Shown: positions 33,001-47,226, counted from the stretch's first letter. The stretch: DNA of 64,000 bases from Glandiceps talaboti (GCF_964340395.1 NC_135565.1:13464709-13528708); one strand, 5' to 3'. Numbers and translations are program-made. The notes: generated from the letters alone by a model not told the origin.

Positions 33001-36000
33001 GCCACCATGGTGTAGCAAGACTGTAGAACGCTGGGCCTAATGCATGTGTAATAAACAAAAGTGTACAAAGTCTGTACATTGAGGGCGCTTACCCATATGG
33101 TTCACTTCAGAGCTTGGGAAACCAGATACAGAGTGAACACAATAAGTTGATGGTTTTGATTACATGTGCTTTTACACCTTGCGTACGGTTCAGAGGCAGA
33201 GTAACAGTTCGGAGGCCGAGTAAAGAGATTATTTAAAAAAATTGACTAGTGTTACATATATCTGTTGTCTACCATACTTGTTTTAGAACTTGAACAAAAT
33301 GAAGGAAACTGGGACATTAGGGTTGATAAGTTAAAATACAGGATTACATATTTATACGACACTTACCTGTTTGAAAACATATTAGAACAAGTCCATAAAA
33401 CATCACTGAGTTGGAATGCTGAGCTGTGTCCAATAGTCTTGGAGAAACTGTTGTTATCATCTTCTACAACACAGTAAAAAGGTGGTATGTGTTAAAAACG
33501 GTTGGTTTGTTAGCAGTGTAGTCAATTAACCAGTCGATAATATAATAAGTTATTATTCACTTTAGAGGCCCTACATACATATGATATGTCTTTCTTGTTC
33601 TGCTGCCTGAATTTTGATGATAAAGTTGGCTGTTCCAGAGCATAACAATAATCTTTATCTATACTAGATAGTTTCCATATTAGTGCTTGTCTCCAAAGAA
33701 GTCTAGTGAGGGCCATTCCTCAAGGGTTCAATGTTGGTGCTGGAGGAAATCGTAGTACCCGGGGAAAACCTGCGATGTTCGGTAGAATCAAACTGAACTA
33801 TATGCTTCTTACTTACAGAGTGGAAAATTTAAACAAACCCAGATTAGGGTACAAACCCCAGCCGTATTATAAGAGGCAAGTGGTATAACCACTCAGCCAC
33901 CGACAACCCTAAAACAAACACCAATACACACACTCTGGATCATAATATTACTGTAACATACAATGAAGTCATAGAGTGTTAGAAATGAAACTTTACTGCA
34001 ATACCATCATATTACAAGATTATACTGGCAAAGAACAAACTAGATTAGTTGTGTAACTCAAAGTAATTCATATCATATCATAATTTCATATCATATCATA
34101 TATCATATATCATATATCATATAACATATAACATAACATATCAAGTCATATCATATAAAAACAATCTCCGTATATTGTATAGAAGTCTTTTGGAAAATAG
34201 TTTTTGGTCTTATAATACTTGCACATGGGTCAATCAATGTCATTGTGCCAAGTGTCGTATTTCTTAATTCTGTTCTCGTATGTTATTCGTTAGTGTATAT
34301 TCTGTATCTACTGTTTTAATATGTTCTTGTTTGTTTATGCCATTTGTTGTATGTGGAGGGTTGCTCTTATATAGGTGCTTGCCACCTGTCTGACTTTTTT
34401 TCCCTGACTTATTGTCGAAGTTCAATAAATAAATAAATAAATAAATAAATAAAAATCATATTCTTACCTACAAACTCCTCCAGCTGCAAAATTCTCCTTG
34501 CACATGGCTGGTCTAAATCCTGCAGGAGATCACATCAAGAAATTAAAGTTTTCACACATCTAACACATAATAAAACTACAAACTTGACATTTTGCAGAGC
34601 TCGAGGACACACAGAAGTTACTCAACTACATGTTTTATGTATTTCACTTATTCCAATTCTAAGATCCATCTTACAATCATCTGCCATTCTTTGAGTGAAG
34701 TCTTTCCTTAGCTGACTTCATTCAAACAAATGCACGTGTTGTGTCACATGTAGTATTATAACCTAATTTTAAACTGCCACTATGATATATGCTATATCAT
34801 GGATACCCTTTTCAATTTTTTATGTGTGCCACTTTTTCTTTGTAAGATATATCTCCAAATACTTTGGCTAAAATATAAGGGTGATCCTATTTTTTTTCTG
34901 TTTCTCATTACCCGACCAACCCAAATTTTCAGCTCCAACATCAAAATAAAAAAAATATTTCCATTGTCACCCGCCCTTAATATTTTGTGGAACAGAAATT
35001 ATTATTATTATTCTCTGGCCAGAATTTGTCGATGTTATCTACAGTCATGGCGGTGCCGATGACACTTGTTCATGAACACAGCATTTCTTTCATGACAGAA
35101 GTTATTCAAGTAGGGGGCCTGAGATCATGCCAATTGTGTAAAGAAACTAGGAAAGGGTTTGTTACCAGGAATGCAACAAAAAGAAGATAGAGAGGAGGAA
35201 AAGGAGAGGCAGAGAAATATGAAGATGATTTTTAATTTTTACTTCAAATCGATCGAATTACCCCCAGTTGCCATGAAAAAGTATTTAGAAACATAAAAAA
35301 ACAAGGCCACCCTAATATAATGTAACTAGACAATTGATTGTTTTGAAACACATCTTACCTGCAATATATAGATATGTTTGAAGTCAGTTGGGTTTTCAGA
35401 TTTATCAGTACCAAAAAATACCACTGCAACCAGGTCTTTATCACTGCTGATAATCTTATTACTTAGTACAGTTTTGGCACACTGAAATCAAATTATCATA
35501 CATTCAGTTATATTAAAGTGTTATAATCATTAGTGGTTGACAAATAGAACAGATCAACATCACATTTCAATGTTTTGAATGGTTGTCATGGCAACTGACA
35601 TGCTTGACAGCAAAGGGACATTTCTAGTGTACATATTTTTTATACTGTTCTGTTCATGTACATGTGATTTAGGACAAGTGTTTACAGATAATGTTTGTAT
35701 GTTTATTTAATTCACTCCATGTTTTTAGGATTCACTACTACAATGTCTTGACTGTGAGTGTACTACATCATATAGTGAGTCTCTGCTCTATACTCTTATG
35801 GACTTATCTTGATGCATAAATCAGAATGATTTACCTTGGTACACAGATCAAAATACTTACCTTGATTCACATATCAAAATGACTTACCTTGGTACACATA
35901 TCAAAATGACTTACCCTGGGTACATATATCAAAATGACTTACCTTGATACACAACTGTATAACTTACATTTATGCACACATCAAAATAACTTACCTTGAT

Positions 36001-36992
36001 ACACAACAAAATAACTTACCTTGATACACAGATGACAATGACTTACCTTGATACACAATTCAAAATGACTTTCATCATCATCACCATGCCGTGCAAACAT
36101 TGGTTTAGTACAATCTATGAGAAATATCAACCCATCTTTGCCACCAAAACGAGCCTGCAGAGAAATAAAAAAAAATATGATGGTTACAGAAGTTACAAAA
36201 ACTGACAGTTTACAGAAATCATGTGACTTGGTCTGTTATCGGTAAACAGCATAATGTTCTGTCTATCTGGCAAATAATAATTGATGGTTTAATTCACCTA
36301 AAATGTTGAAGTTAAAATTCTAAATGTACACATAAAACAAAATCCAGTACCATCATATAATTACAGTCTTACAATCATTTGATATAAATGAACAGACTTG
36401 ATTGTACAAATTACACAACAAAAGTTGGACATTAATATTTGTTATGAATATTCCAAAAGAGTGCTCATTTTTTTGTAAATCACTCACTCTATATATTTCT
36501 TTAAATTAGAATATCAAATGACTCTTCTCAGTTAAGTTAACTACAGTCAGTAGATGGAGTGTTGACATACAAATGTAAGCTGTATATATCTGTTACTAGT
36601 AAAGCTAGACAATCTATCTGTCCACAGTCCCTCTGTTCTATGTAAGTGTAGATCAGTATGCCCTCTAGTAGTGATAGCCAAATTTTGTTGTGCGTCAAAA
36701 TGAGAAAAACTAGCTTTTCTTGTGAGTCACCACATAGTAAGAAATAGAGGCACATCAAATTTGGGTGCGTCACTAGAAATTGTGCACGCCAGTGGTGCAT
36801 CAAATTGGCTTAGAGGACACACTGGTGTAGATCATTGTGTGTGTCAGTGGTGCGTCAAATTGGCTTTGAGGACACACTGGTGTAGATCATTGTTTGTGTT
36901 CTAGCTATCTGATGTACATGTACCTCATAGGAAAATTCTTCCTCGTTGTCATCATCATCTGCATCAGCATATCCCCAGCTCCAGTCAGCCAT
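25097..36992 (-). CDS. XRCC6: Ku70 (X-ray repair cross-complementing 6), complete, 15 coding exons, 607 aa
   Basis: Ku70 pairs with Ku80 to form the ring that threads onto DNA double-strand ends and recruits DNA-PKcs for non-homologous end joining in the nucleus. Exons (minus): 36924-36992, 36047-36154, 35359-35481, 34468-34519, 33367-33463, 32741-32927, 31759-31922, 31140-31236, 29804-29918, 28926-29143, 27878-28001, 27330-27491, 26624-26733, 25951-26034, 25097-25210. All phases agree and the length matches human (609). Domains: acidic N-terminus; vWA-like alpha/beta domain (about 28-245, KRIMLFTNNDNPH conserved); Ku core beta-barrel (about 255-450, TNEPVKTKT and TPPGFHVIFLPF); C-terminal arm (about 455-540); nuclear localisation-type KRPKVDE (about 551); SAP DNA-binding domain (about 572-606). 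Exon 13 ends with an unusual donor (AAG|gtctgt). An untranslated first exon is likely at about 38083-38170. Identification is firm. Confidence 0.96.
26071..26490. repeat. CArG-like minisatellite in XRCC6 intron 13
   Basis: Around ten units of about 35-40 bp are seen. The core is CCATATTTGG or CCATATATGG, followed by tatggtttcaaccatatac-like sequence. Many cores fit CC(A/T)6GG exactly. Confidence 0.9.
26979..27079. repeat. Compound (AAC)n-(CCA)n-(CTA)n trinucleotide repeat
   Basis: Three triplet runs in series lie in XRCC6 intron 12. The open frames they create (poly-Val, poly-Asn/His/Tyr) are artefacts. Confidence 0.95.
28450..28673. mobile_element. pogo/Tigger-like MITE, ~224 bp
   Basis: Ends CAGTGGACCCTCAATAAGTC and, on the other strand, CAGTAGACCCTTGTCAAGTC. 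A subterminal inverted copy (gacttatcgagggt) is also present. The sequence resembles pogo-class Tc1/mariner ends; the left flank is TA, the right flank has decayed to TG. Confidence 0.72.
29165..29605 (+). mobile_element. Dispersed repeat family A, longest copy, inverted termini
   Basis: Inverted ends ctgcaccacctgtaactgg and ttccagttgcag frame about 440 bp with the tggacccaaaaatcaatttg core. The layout is that of a MITE. It lies in XRCC6 intron 9. Confidence 0.78.
31275..31400 (+). repeat. Three-copy ~38-bp tandem repeat
   Basis: Units read catccctgtagactgtattc plus a tgtatatgtaagaaaa-like tail, in XRCC6 intron 7. They are not obviously derived from the exon next door. Confidence 0.85.
31438..31790 (-). 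repeat. XRCC6: Tandem 62-bp copies of XRCC6 exon 7 end with its 5' splice site
   Basis: The real exon end (GGGGTGTCCAT|gtaagtagg, exon boundary 31759) is followed on the minus strand by five more 62-bp units (starts near 31686, 31624, 31562, 31500 and 31438). Each keeps GTGTCCAT|gtaagtagg intact. Confidence 0.93.
32111..32665. repeat. 54-bp minisatellite with internal inverted repeat
   Basis: About ten head-to-tail 54-bp units lie in XRCC6 intron 6. Within each unit the arms AGTAGTC and GACTACT are inverted around a ~10-nt loop, so each unit could form a small hairpin. Copies differ by only a few bases. Confidence 0.95.
33705..33908 (-). mobile_element. tRNA-derived SINE of a second family
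   Basis: On the minus strand the head gtcggtggctgagtggttat has a good A box (TGGCTGAGTGG), and ggggtttgtaccct is B-box-like. The body runs to about 33705. It sits in XRCC6 intron 4. Confidence 0.7.
34075..34160. repeat. ATCATAT-type tandem repeat
   Basis: Degenerate 5-7 bp units (atcat/atcatat) are tandemly arranged in XRCC6 intron 4. An (AAAT)n run follows at about 34424-34452. Confidence 0.85.
35820..36060 (-). repeat. XRCC6: Tandem ~27-bp copies of XRCC6 exon 2 end with its 5' splice site
   Basis: The exon 2 terminus (AGTCATTTTGAATTGTGTATCAAG followed by gtaagt, split here at the boundary 36047) is repeated about eight times into the intron. Most units end in CAAG|gtaagt or close variants. 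Confidence 0.93.
36655..36895 (-). repeat. Dispersed repeat, tandem partial copies in XRCC6 intron 1
   Basis: On the minus strand ccagtgtgtcctc...gccaatttgacgcaccactg is repeated; it matches the 22640-22770 element. Confidence 0.7.
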
Positions 36993-38767
<1,775 letters not shown>

Positions 38768-41700
38768 ATGGAATCGCAGAAAATGAACAGGAGCATATTC
38801 GCTAGACAACCAGGTATATTGACAATTTGATATAGACGTTTTTTGTTTGTCTTTTAATGTTTTTATCCCGACTTTCGTACATTACCGTTTACAAGTTTGA
38901 AATGGCAACAATTTTACAACTTCCTAGACAGAGTTTTCAATGTACAACTCCTTTTTGGCGAGTGCGTGTTTGGGTTTTACTTATTTTTTATTATTATATT
39001 TACATATTTTTGTTTGATTCCACCTTCTGTTTTTTGGATTATTTTTTTGTACTAAATACATTGCACTTATTTTTTATTATTATATTTACTTATTTTTGTT
39101 TGATTCCACGTTCTTTTTTTTAAATTAATTTTTTGTACTAAATACAATTGTGTATCTTCATGGTCTGTTCGTAAAATCTAATGAATACTAAATATTCTAT
39201 CCTTTGAATTTTCTTTTGGGACATTAAAGCTGAATTGACCAGTAATTTACTATATAACTATACAGACATTATTTAATCGTCCAAAACCATATTTTCTTTC
39301 TCCTAGCACATGTGCTGTTGGTTGATTTTTCTCCGCCATTTGACATTGATACTTGTCATAATTTACACCAAACCCTGGAGAATTATTTCTCCCTGGTTTG
39401 TAACCTGGGTGGTCCCTGTCGTACACCGTTATTTGGACTATACGCACTAAGTTCATTCCCAGAGGTAAGCATATTGATTTTATGTCATTTCTTCTACTTC
39501 CAAGTTTCAGTTTTATTTAGTTGTTTTATTGTATACTTTCTAACATACCGCCTAATGATATCATTCGAATGATACCTGAGTTGTATTTCTATCCACTGTT
39601 TTCACTGAAAATGACTGCAATCTGATTTCTATGGGAGCTAGAATTTAGCGTTATTTTTGCCTTTCTGCTACTTATAATATATATAATAATTTATTTATTT
39701 ATAAAGCGTCAGTATCCACAAAAAATGTGATCAAAGACACTGAAAGGAAATAATACAATACAAATATCAGTTAAAAGCAGTTTTAAAAAGTAAAGTTTTA
39801 ACATTAGATTTAAAAGCACTAAGTGCCCATCATTACTTCTGATTTACTGAGTGAAAAGATTTAGAATTCTTTCACATCCTGGTCATAAATGATGATGATA
39901 CATAATTGAGATATTAATCATGGTTCTGAAAATAAATACGTTCGTAGAATATAGTTACTTTGGAATGGTATGTACTCTAGAAATGAATAAGACATTTCAA
40001 TCTGTCTACTACTGACCTTGATCATGCAATTCAGCACTTAATGCCTCTCTCCAAAACTTGCAGACTAATATGTCAATTAATCATAATGGTACTGTATCTT
40101 ACTGTCCTAATAATACATAATCTTTCACTTAAAAAAAAAAAAGGAAAAGAAGTGCAGTGAAACATAATGGTAATCAAAGAATTTCAAAAGTACACAGTCC
40201 CAAGTATTGTATAAATGTTGGTTATACAACTGCCCATGAACAGCCCAATACACATTTGTACAGTCAAAATAATGTAATTGCTCTTTTAAAACCCTTTTCC
40301 TTCAGTGTTTGTTTCAACTTCAACATGTAAGAGGCAACTTTCCCAGACTTCACAATGCTTTTGATGAATTAAAGAACTATCTGGTCAGTGGAAGTGTTTC
40401 CATGACAACCAAGAATTATAGCTGTGTTGTACAGGGAGTTCAAGAGGCTGTAGCACAGTTTAAAAGACAGTCACAAACATTTAGACAGGTAAATATTCCA
40501 GTTATAAGTATTGAAACCTCTTCCTGTTACCTGAAATAAACTTTTATTCCCATCTATGTTATACTTTTTTTTAAATAGATAACCTAATTTCATTATGATC
40601 TTTATTTTTGCTTCACTGTTTCAGAAACCACTTGTATTAGCAATGGCAAACAATTAATGTTGTTTGAAAATGATATACTTATAAATTGTATAGTTAGCAG
40701 TGAAGTGACTGAACTCAACCAATTTTACATCCCTAAAATTCTAGCACTAAGTGCCCATCTTCCGAAAGCAAGGGGTGGGCTTTGATATAAATTCTTTTCC
40801 ATTTCCCAAGGAATAGTTTGGGTTAAGAATGTAGGCAGACAAAATCATCATAGATAAGTCAAGATGTAAGTATCTTAGTCTGCAAGATACATGTACAATG
40901 TTCGTTCCATGTTATCGGCCGTCATAGATGTTGGCTGGTGCATGAGGGCTTCCTGATATGGTGTACCATACAGGCAATAAGCACACCTTTCTTGAACCAC
41001 TTTGTTTTCATTTACATGTAGGTGACAGGCTTCACTTGTCAGCTGGAAGTTACCATCATCACTTCCCATCATGCAATGGTTATTAGTAAACAGATTGAGA
41101 AGGTTACCAGTTCAATGGATCTAGAGAACCTAAAGGTAAGTAGATTAATGCTTAACAATTGTTGTGAGATAGTCCTTACACAACCAGGCCATAGCAGTGA
41201 CAGCTATGAGTATTATAAATGATCCCGCTGTCATATAGATACTCTATGGTATCAAGGAGTAATATCAGAAATCGTAGGTTTACTACCTTTTCTCTGCAGT
41301 CATTAGAGAACAAGAAAGTCGACTGTTCATTCACACAACTCTGAGTTGACATAGTGTCATGATATTGATTAACCTTGCAGTCATTGAAAGGTGGTTTAGG
41401 ACAATGAAGGTAAATCAACCCTAAGTCAGAATGTACTTTATTTATATAAATTTGTTGGCTTGTAAATGATAGGAAAGTTGATTTTTAGCCCCCAAAAGAG
41501 AGGGCTATTATTTTGAGCCTAGATTCCTCTCTCTCTTGCTCCTGATTGGTCACTTGCTTGCTGTGTTCGGCAGGTGAAAGCACAGTTTGGGTTGTTCAAT
41601 ATTCAAATGAGCTTTATAAGGTGAGACACACCCCATTCGTGACACTTCCAGAATGAGCGCCTTGCCCAAGGTAGTGTATCTACTTTGAGTTGTGTAAACT

Positions 41701-44700
41701 TTTGAATGCTTTTCTTTTGTGTATACTCATTGTAGTTTTTTGTCTCCTATTGTCTACACGTTGTTTGTGAATAAAGTCTTGTATAGTGTAAAACACATCT
41801 CTTCGCCGCACTCATTCAGTGACCCGGTCACATTATGATGGACTCTATGTATGCATTAATGTCCATTGATTTTTCTTCCATCAGTGCAAAAAGTTTCTAT
41901 TAATAAATTGTAAAAAAATCACCAATCAACTTGTACTCTATCCTTTGAATGAAATAAGGTAATGGTAGTATCAAGAGCCCAGCTGCTTCCTTCAAGCTCA
42001 TTTTACATGTTTCTTCTGAGACACATGACAGTAGCACATTGTAGTACACCACTGACATTGCTCATGAGATATTAGTGAAAATTTATGATTCGCTTCCAAG
42101 AAATTGTTTTACTCTGTAAATAGAAATTTTCACATGTAAGTATGAATCCAGAGTCCATAAACATTCATTCTTGCAAGTTAGTACAAGTATGTAACAATTT
42201 GAATGTCATTATTAATGAGTATAATGTTACTTTGTTGTACCATCCCACATAGTAAAATAACCAACTGAGTAACCAGTGTACATTGACAGACTTCTTGTAT
42301 TTCTTAATTGTAATATTATGTTTGTAGAAGATCCAGGTAGTGTCAGTATGTGATCCTAACAATGTATCATTAGCTGAGGATGAGTTTGTAGAATGTAGTC
42401 AGAGTAGTAACAACACATCAACATCCAGTGAGAATACTATCTGTAGTGTTATTGATACCATGAGTATAGAAAACGGTAAGAATTAACTTAGTATAGTGTA
42501 TAGGGTTTATAGAGTTTTTATAATCCATCAACATCCAGTGAAAATGTTACTTGTTGTGTCATAGATACCATGAGTATAGAATATGGTAAAACTTGAAGAA
42601 TCAGATATAAGGTGTTTGATAGTCCATCTCTCTCATGAAAGACAAAATTGATAAATTGGCTGTCTTGCATTAAAGTGCACCAAATGTTCCACTGTTTATA
42701 ACAATGTCTTTGTCTTATGGGTAGCTTTCAGCTGATTTTTCCCTTCTAGTTACCACGATTTTTAAATCTTATATATTAAAAGCACTCCATGATTTCACTC
42801 ATATATGTGTAATAAACTTAAATATCACTTTTAACACAGAAGAAAGAGCAAATGTTGAAGAATCTGAAGAATGTTATTGGTCTAACAGTACACATTTTGA
42901 ACATGTGCACCTTCATTAGCTGCACATTTCTGCCATTGACTTCTATACAATGAGCAGTCTCACTATTTTCAGATGAACTGCTTTTACTGATTTTGTCTAC
43001 TGACATTTCTCAATCTCATTGTGTTTTCAGATGAACTAAGTTTACAGAATTTCTTCAACGGATGGTTACATGATTGTGGTACAGATAGAGAACATCTGCA
43101 CCTTACATTACCATCAGTATCAAGTTGTCATGGTAAGAATAAACAAATAAACACCTCACAACATAGATTGGAAAACCACAATTTCCAGTGTTTAATTGCA
43201 GCCACTGTATTGGCATCTTCCAACTCCAAAAGGGCCAGGCTTTGATTACATCTCTCTCCCACTCAGGGCCAGAGTGGCAATGGACAAACCATTCCTTGAT
43301 AAGTCAAGATGCCGTAGTGGTAACTATAACTTCAATATAAAACTGAGAGCATTTTAAAATACCAGAAAACATGTGAAGCTTTTGTTGATTTTGCATTCAT
43401 ATTTAAATGTAAAAGTTCATAGTCGAAACTATTTTTAAAATTAGAAATATCTTGCAGTAGAGCATAACTATGAGTATAAAGGTCATTCGAATACAAGAAT
43501 GAATCATTGCGCAGTTCTGATCCATATCATCACATCAAATAACTGCTATGAGAGATGTACATCTGTTTTTTTTCAGACCCTAGTAATAGAGAGAGTGTAA
43601 CATTGAAGTGTGATCTACATGAAAGAATGATAAATCCTGGTCAACTTCCTTTCCAAGCTCAGTATGTAAGTCATGTAATGATTAAGTCTAATTAGAAAGG
43701 TAAATCTATTATCTACTTTTAGGCAAACTGCTTTTATTTACTATTGACATTTTGGCAACACAAAGCTTGCCTTCACCAGAGTCTAAAAACAAGGTTTGTG
43801 TGTTATCATATCCTGTTTTGTTTTCTAAGTTTTACATTTATTTTGTCTGTTTTTTATCAGACTTTACAGACAGATGCTATCAATGGTAAACCTATCATGT
43901 CATCATCAGTCAACAAAGGTGGAGGTCCAACAGTTGCTATCCATCGATTGAAAGCTGTTAAACTTCTTAGAAGTGATAGTATCTGTGAGTCAGTGGTAAG
44001 ATTTGTAGTGGTTTATCTTTTTCCTGATTGACTTCTTAATAAGAAATAGATATTAAGTATTATTACATTGTACATATGTACGAGAGATTACTTGCACCAG
44101 TGTACAATTATACTCATGGTATTTGCACTGCAATGAAATACGAAAATATTATTGCATACCTGTATGCAAATGATATTCAAATGAGGGTGCAACATTCGTT
44201 GATACAAAGGTGCATGATCACTCAGTATCATTTTTATGGCGATTTGCTTTTTCAGATATGTAATAATACCAGAACCCCAGTTCCTATGTTCTGGGGTATT
44301 TGCACTCGTGCTTGCAGTGTTTCCAGCTGCACTTTCATTTGCTACACTCATGAAAGTGTGGCTGCAGAGACCACTGCAATCACTTTTCAAATACCTCTTG
44401 CACTCGCATGTCATGGAGTTCTGTCATATTTATAACATCTATTTCAGTTATATGGTGTTCCTCTGATAGTAAGACCTACAGCATGTTGGAAACTAGACTG
44501 GGAAGAACTAGACACAAATCAACAAAACTTCCAAGCACTGTGTCAGCTACTGAATGAAAAGGTAACGTTAGAAGGAAACAAAGGCGAGGTTCGTTTTGTC
44601 CTAGCTGATTTAGCTGATATCCAATAAGTCATTAAAAGTCACTTTCATCACCTCTGCATTATACGACTTCTCTATGAAAATAAAATGATTCAAGTCAACC

Positions 44701-47226
44701 TTGAACAGACCTGCTATAGACTGGGATAGGGAAATCTGGGTATGCAAACAATGGAGGTACTTTATTATGTACTAGTATGCTTACTTGACCAAGGCCCTGT
44801 GTCAATCAGTCTACCAAAGTAGTATGGAGATGTGGCATAAGACATCACATGGGCATAAGGTAGAAACAATATGTATGAGCACTAAAGTTCTTTGTGATAT
44901 GAGAAATAAACTTTACTGAAAATAGAAATCAGCTGTTTAGCTTGTGCCATTTTATAATACTGAGTATATAATCCATATTTTCACTAGAATTTCACTTCAG
45001 GAGAAACTAGCCAAAACATGTTTCACGCAACAATAAGATGTATCTGTATTGTAATGTCCAAATACATACAATAACACATCATAATTTTTTTCATTTCAAC
45101 AGGAGTTGTTTATGTTAGCAGAGATGGAAAGTAGTGAGGAGACTGTGAAGCCGAGGACATTTAACTACAGACCAGAACCACCTAAACCAAACGGCCATTA
45201 CTTACTACTACCATCACATAGTACGACATTACTTATTAAATCTATTGCTGTCAATGAATTAATGCTGCCATGTGATTTCCAAATGCCAACTGAAAGACCA
45301 CTTAGTGATGCTATTGAGATGTTATCAGAGTCACTTAATCAGGTATGAAGCTTGCATACTTAATGAACATATTTGCATACTATGGCCTTTGTATTTTCAA
45401 AACACCAACTAAAAGACCACCTAGTGATGTTATACAGATGTTATCAGTCACTTATCTAAAACTTGCATACTTAATGAACATATTTGCATACTATGGCCTT
45501 TGTATTTTCAAAACACCAACTAAAAGACTACTCGGTGATGCTATACAGATGTTATCAGTCACTTATCTAAAACTTGCATACTTAATGAACATATTTGCAT
45601 ACTTATGATCTTTGTATTTTCAAAACACCAACTAAAAGACCACTTAGTGATGCTATAGAGATGTTATCAGTCACTTCTCTAAAACCTGAATACTAATGAA
45701 CATATTTGCATACAGATTAGATGTTTGTAGTCTCAAAACACCAACGAAAAGACCACTTAGTGATGCTATACAGATATTATCAGTCACTTATATGAACCTT
45801 GCATACTAATCAGCATATTTGCATACTAATGACCTATGTGGCTTCAAAACACCAGTTGAAAAACCACTCAGTGATGCTGTAGATATTTTGCCAGTCACTT
45901 TCAGGTATGACAGTGAAATTGCATATTAATCAACATATTTGCATATTTATGCTATGCTACCGTATAATTGCAGAACACACAGCCAATGTTGTGATGATTT
46001 AGTTTGGAGTCACATTATTAGGTATAAATATTTATTTTATGTTTGCCTTCATTAGTTGGAAGTAGAAGAATCCTTTAATCCTTTGTTGGTAAGATCTAAT
46101 CTGTACAGAAGTCTGACGAGTTTGTTGATTAAGAAAACTACACCAGTCAAACAGTATAATAAAAAGACTACCAACACATCAAAGGTAAGGTTTTTAACTC
46201 TGCATTTATACATTTACATATAATAATACTGTCAACACTAATCTATTCACGATCAATCATTTTGATGCTGGGAGAATGTCAAATCTAATTAATAGCGATT
46301 ATGCAACCAAGAAAATTTCTAGTGTTAGTTGCTAATCAGACACATGTAATCAAAACCTTTTTCACCAAAATTTAATCTCATACACATGTATTAATAAAGA
46401 GAGAAAGTTAGTGTAACTTTTTGAGTTTTAGTAGACCAGTACTCGTAATAAAGCTCTTATCTCTAGACCTGCTGTCAGTGTTGTCATTTTGTCAAGAACC
46501 CCATACCCACAATTTTTGGGATTTCTTCAGTATTTTATGCATCTATTTGTGTACATCTTATCCTGCCATGTGTTGTGGTCATTTGTTTCTAAGAGAATTT
46601 ATGTCAGTTTGGTCGTGTGATAAGGAGAAGACTTTAACCACCAAAACCTGTTTATATTGTCCACCACTGATAAAATGAAATTCTGATCACAGCTATCTCT
46701 AACCAACAGTGCAAATGGTAGTAACATTACATATTCTGAAATTGTTTTTTACCAACTTCATACAACTACAAATACAAAGTGTTTATGAAACCCTTTAGCT
46801 TTATTCACTTGCTGCCATTAGATGTAGTAGCAGATTTGCAACAGATGATAGATCCAGGTAATTGGTATCATCTGCCATCTCTGTTTAAGCTGGCTCCCTT
46901 TTTATGTACATGTACATGTACGTGCTTCTCGTCCACCACTCTAAACATATCATATGTTCGCATTTATGTTTTATCACCTACCCCAGGTATGTAAATCAGC
47001 TGGTCAGACAGGTACAGGAAGAGGGAGAGGTAGAGGTGGTACTAGACTACAGACTAAATCACAGTATCTACCAGTAATACCTACAAAACCTATGATTCAT
47101 ATAGAATCCACAGAACCAAGTCAACATAAGAAGTACTGTCCACCACCACCACCACCACCACCTCCACCATCAATACATGATATATACACATTTGATGACT
47201 GTGAAGATTTCCCTACTAAATTATAG
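38768..47226 (+). CDS. M1AP: Meiosis 1 associated protein, complete, 12 coding exons, 565 aa
   Basis: M1AP is needed for meiotic recombination and spermatogenesis in mammals. Exons: 38768-38813, 39307-39464, 40306-40488, 41022-41135, 42328-42475, 43031-43132, 43577-43665, 43861-43995, 44448-44561, 45103-45342, 46056-46184, 46987-47226; all phases agree. Diagnostic matches to the vertebrate protein run along the length: ENYFSLVCNLGGPCRTPLF, a vWA-like N-terminal fold with LLVDFSP, FFNGWLHDCGTDREHLHL, SICESVLYGVPLIVRPTACW, LDWEELDTNQQNFQALC and LPSHSTTLLIKSIAVNELML. Human M1AP is 530 aa. The C-terminal exon differs from vertebrates: it has an Arg-Gly run (GRGRGRGG) and ten consecutive prolines encoded by CCA/CCT repeats. 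The ATG at 38768 is the first in the exon; a second in-frame Met lies five codons on. Firm identification. Confidence 0.94.
39953..40035. mobile_element. Truncated relative of the foldback MITE
   Basis: The sequence atatagttactttggaatgg, followed by gaatgaa ... catttcaatctgtctac and gaccttgatca, matches the left half and centre of 5928-6073. It lies in M1AP intron 2. Confidence 0.7.
42513..42600 (+). repeat. M1AP: Duplicate of M1AP exon 5 end with its 5' splice site
   Basis: About 40 bp after the real donor (42475) there is a copy of the last ~65 coding bases: CATCAACATCCAGTGA ... GATACCATGAGTATAGAA, then a ggtaaaac donor-like end. The copy carries several substitutions. Confidence 0.9.
42960..43040 (+). 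repeat. M1AP: Duplicated 3' splice site of M1AP exon 6
   Basis: The real acceptor (gtgttttcag|ATGAACT at 43031) is preceded 60 bp upstream by a near copy (actattttcag|ATGAACT near 42971). Confidence 0.75.
44075..44440 (+). mobile_element. Dispersed repeat family B, copy just upstream of M1AP exon 9
   Basis: Shared blocks are gagattacttgcacc, ggtatttgcactgc, a cagtatcattttta block and the ggtatttgcactcgtgcttg foldback. It ends only a few bases before the acceptor of exon 9 at 44448. Confidence 0.8.
45380..45900 (+). repeat. M1AP: Tandem ~110-bp copies of M1AP exon 10 end
   Basis: About five units start with the coding block AACACCAACTAAAAGACCAC, run through the exon end and continue with the intron start (cttgcatacttaatgaacat). 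The real exon ends at 45342. The donor in the copies is degraded (cttatctaaaact). Confidence 0.92.

Noticed and set aside
45345-45608. 87-codon frame with three internal repeats after M1AP exon 10
   Set aside because: It is the tandem copies of the exon edge read through intron sequence; the real donor at 45342 joins exon 11 in phase.
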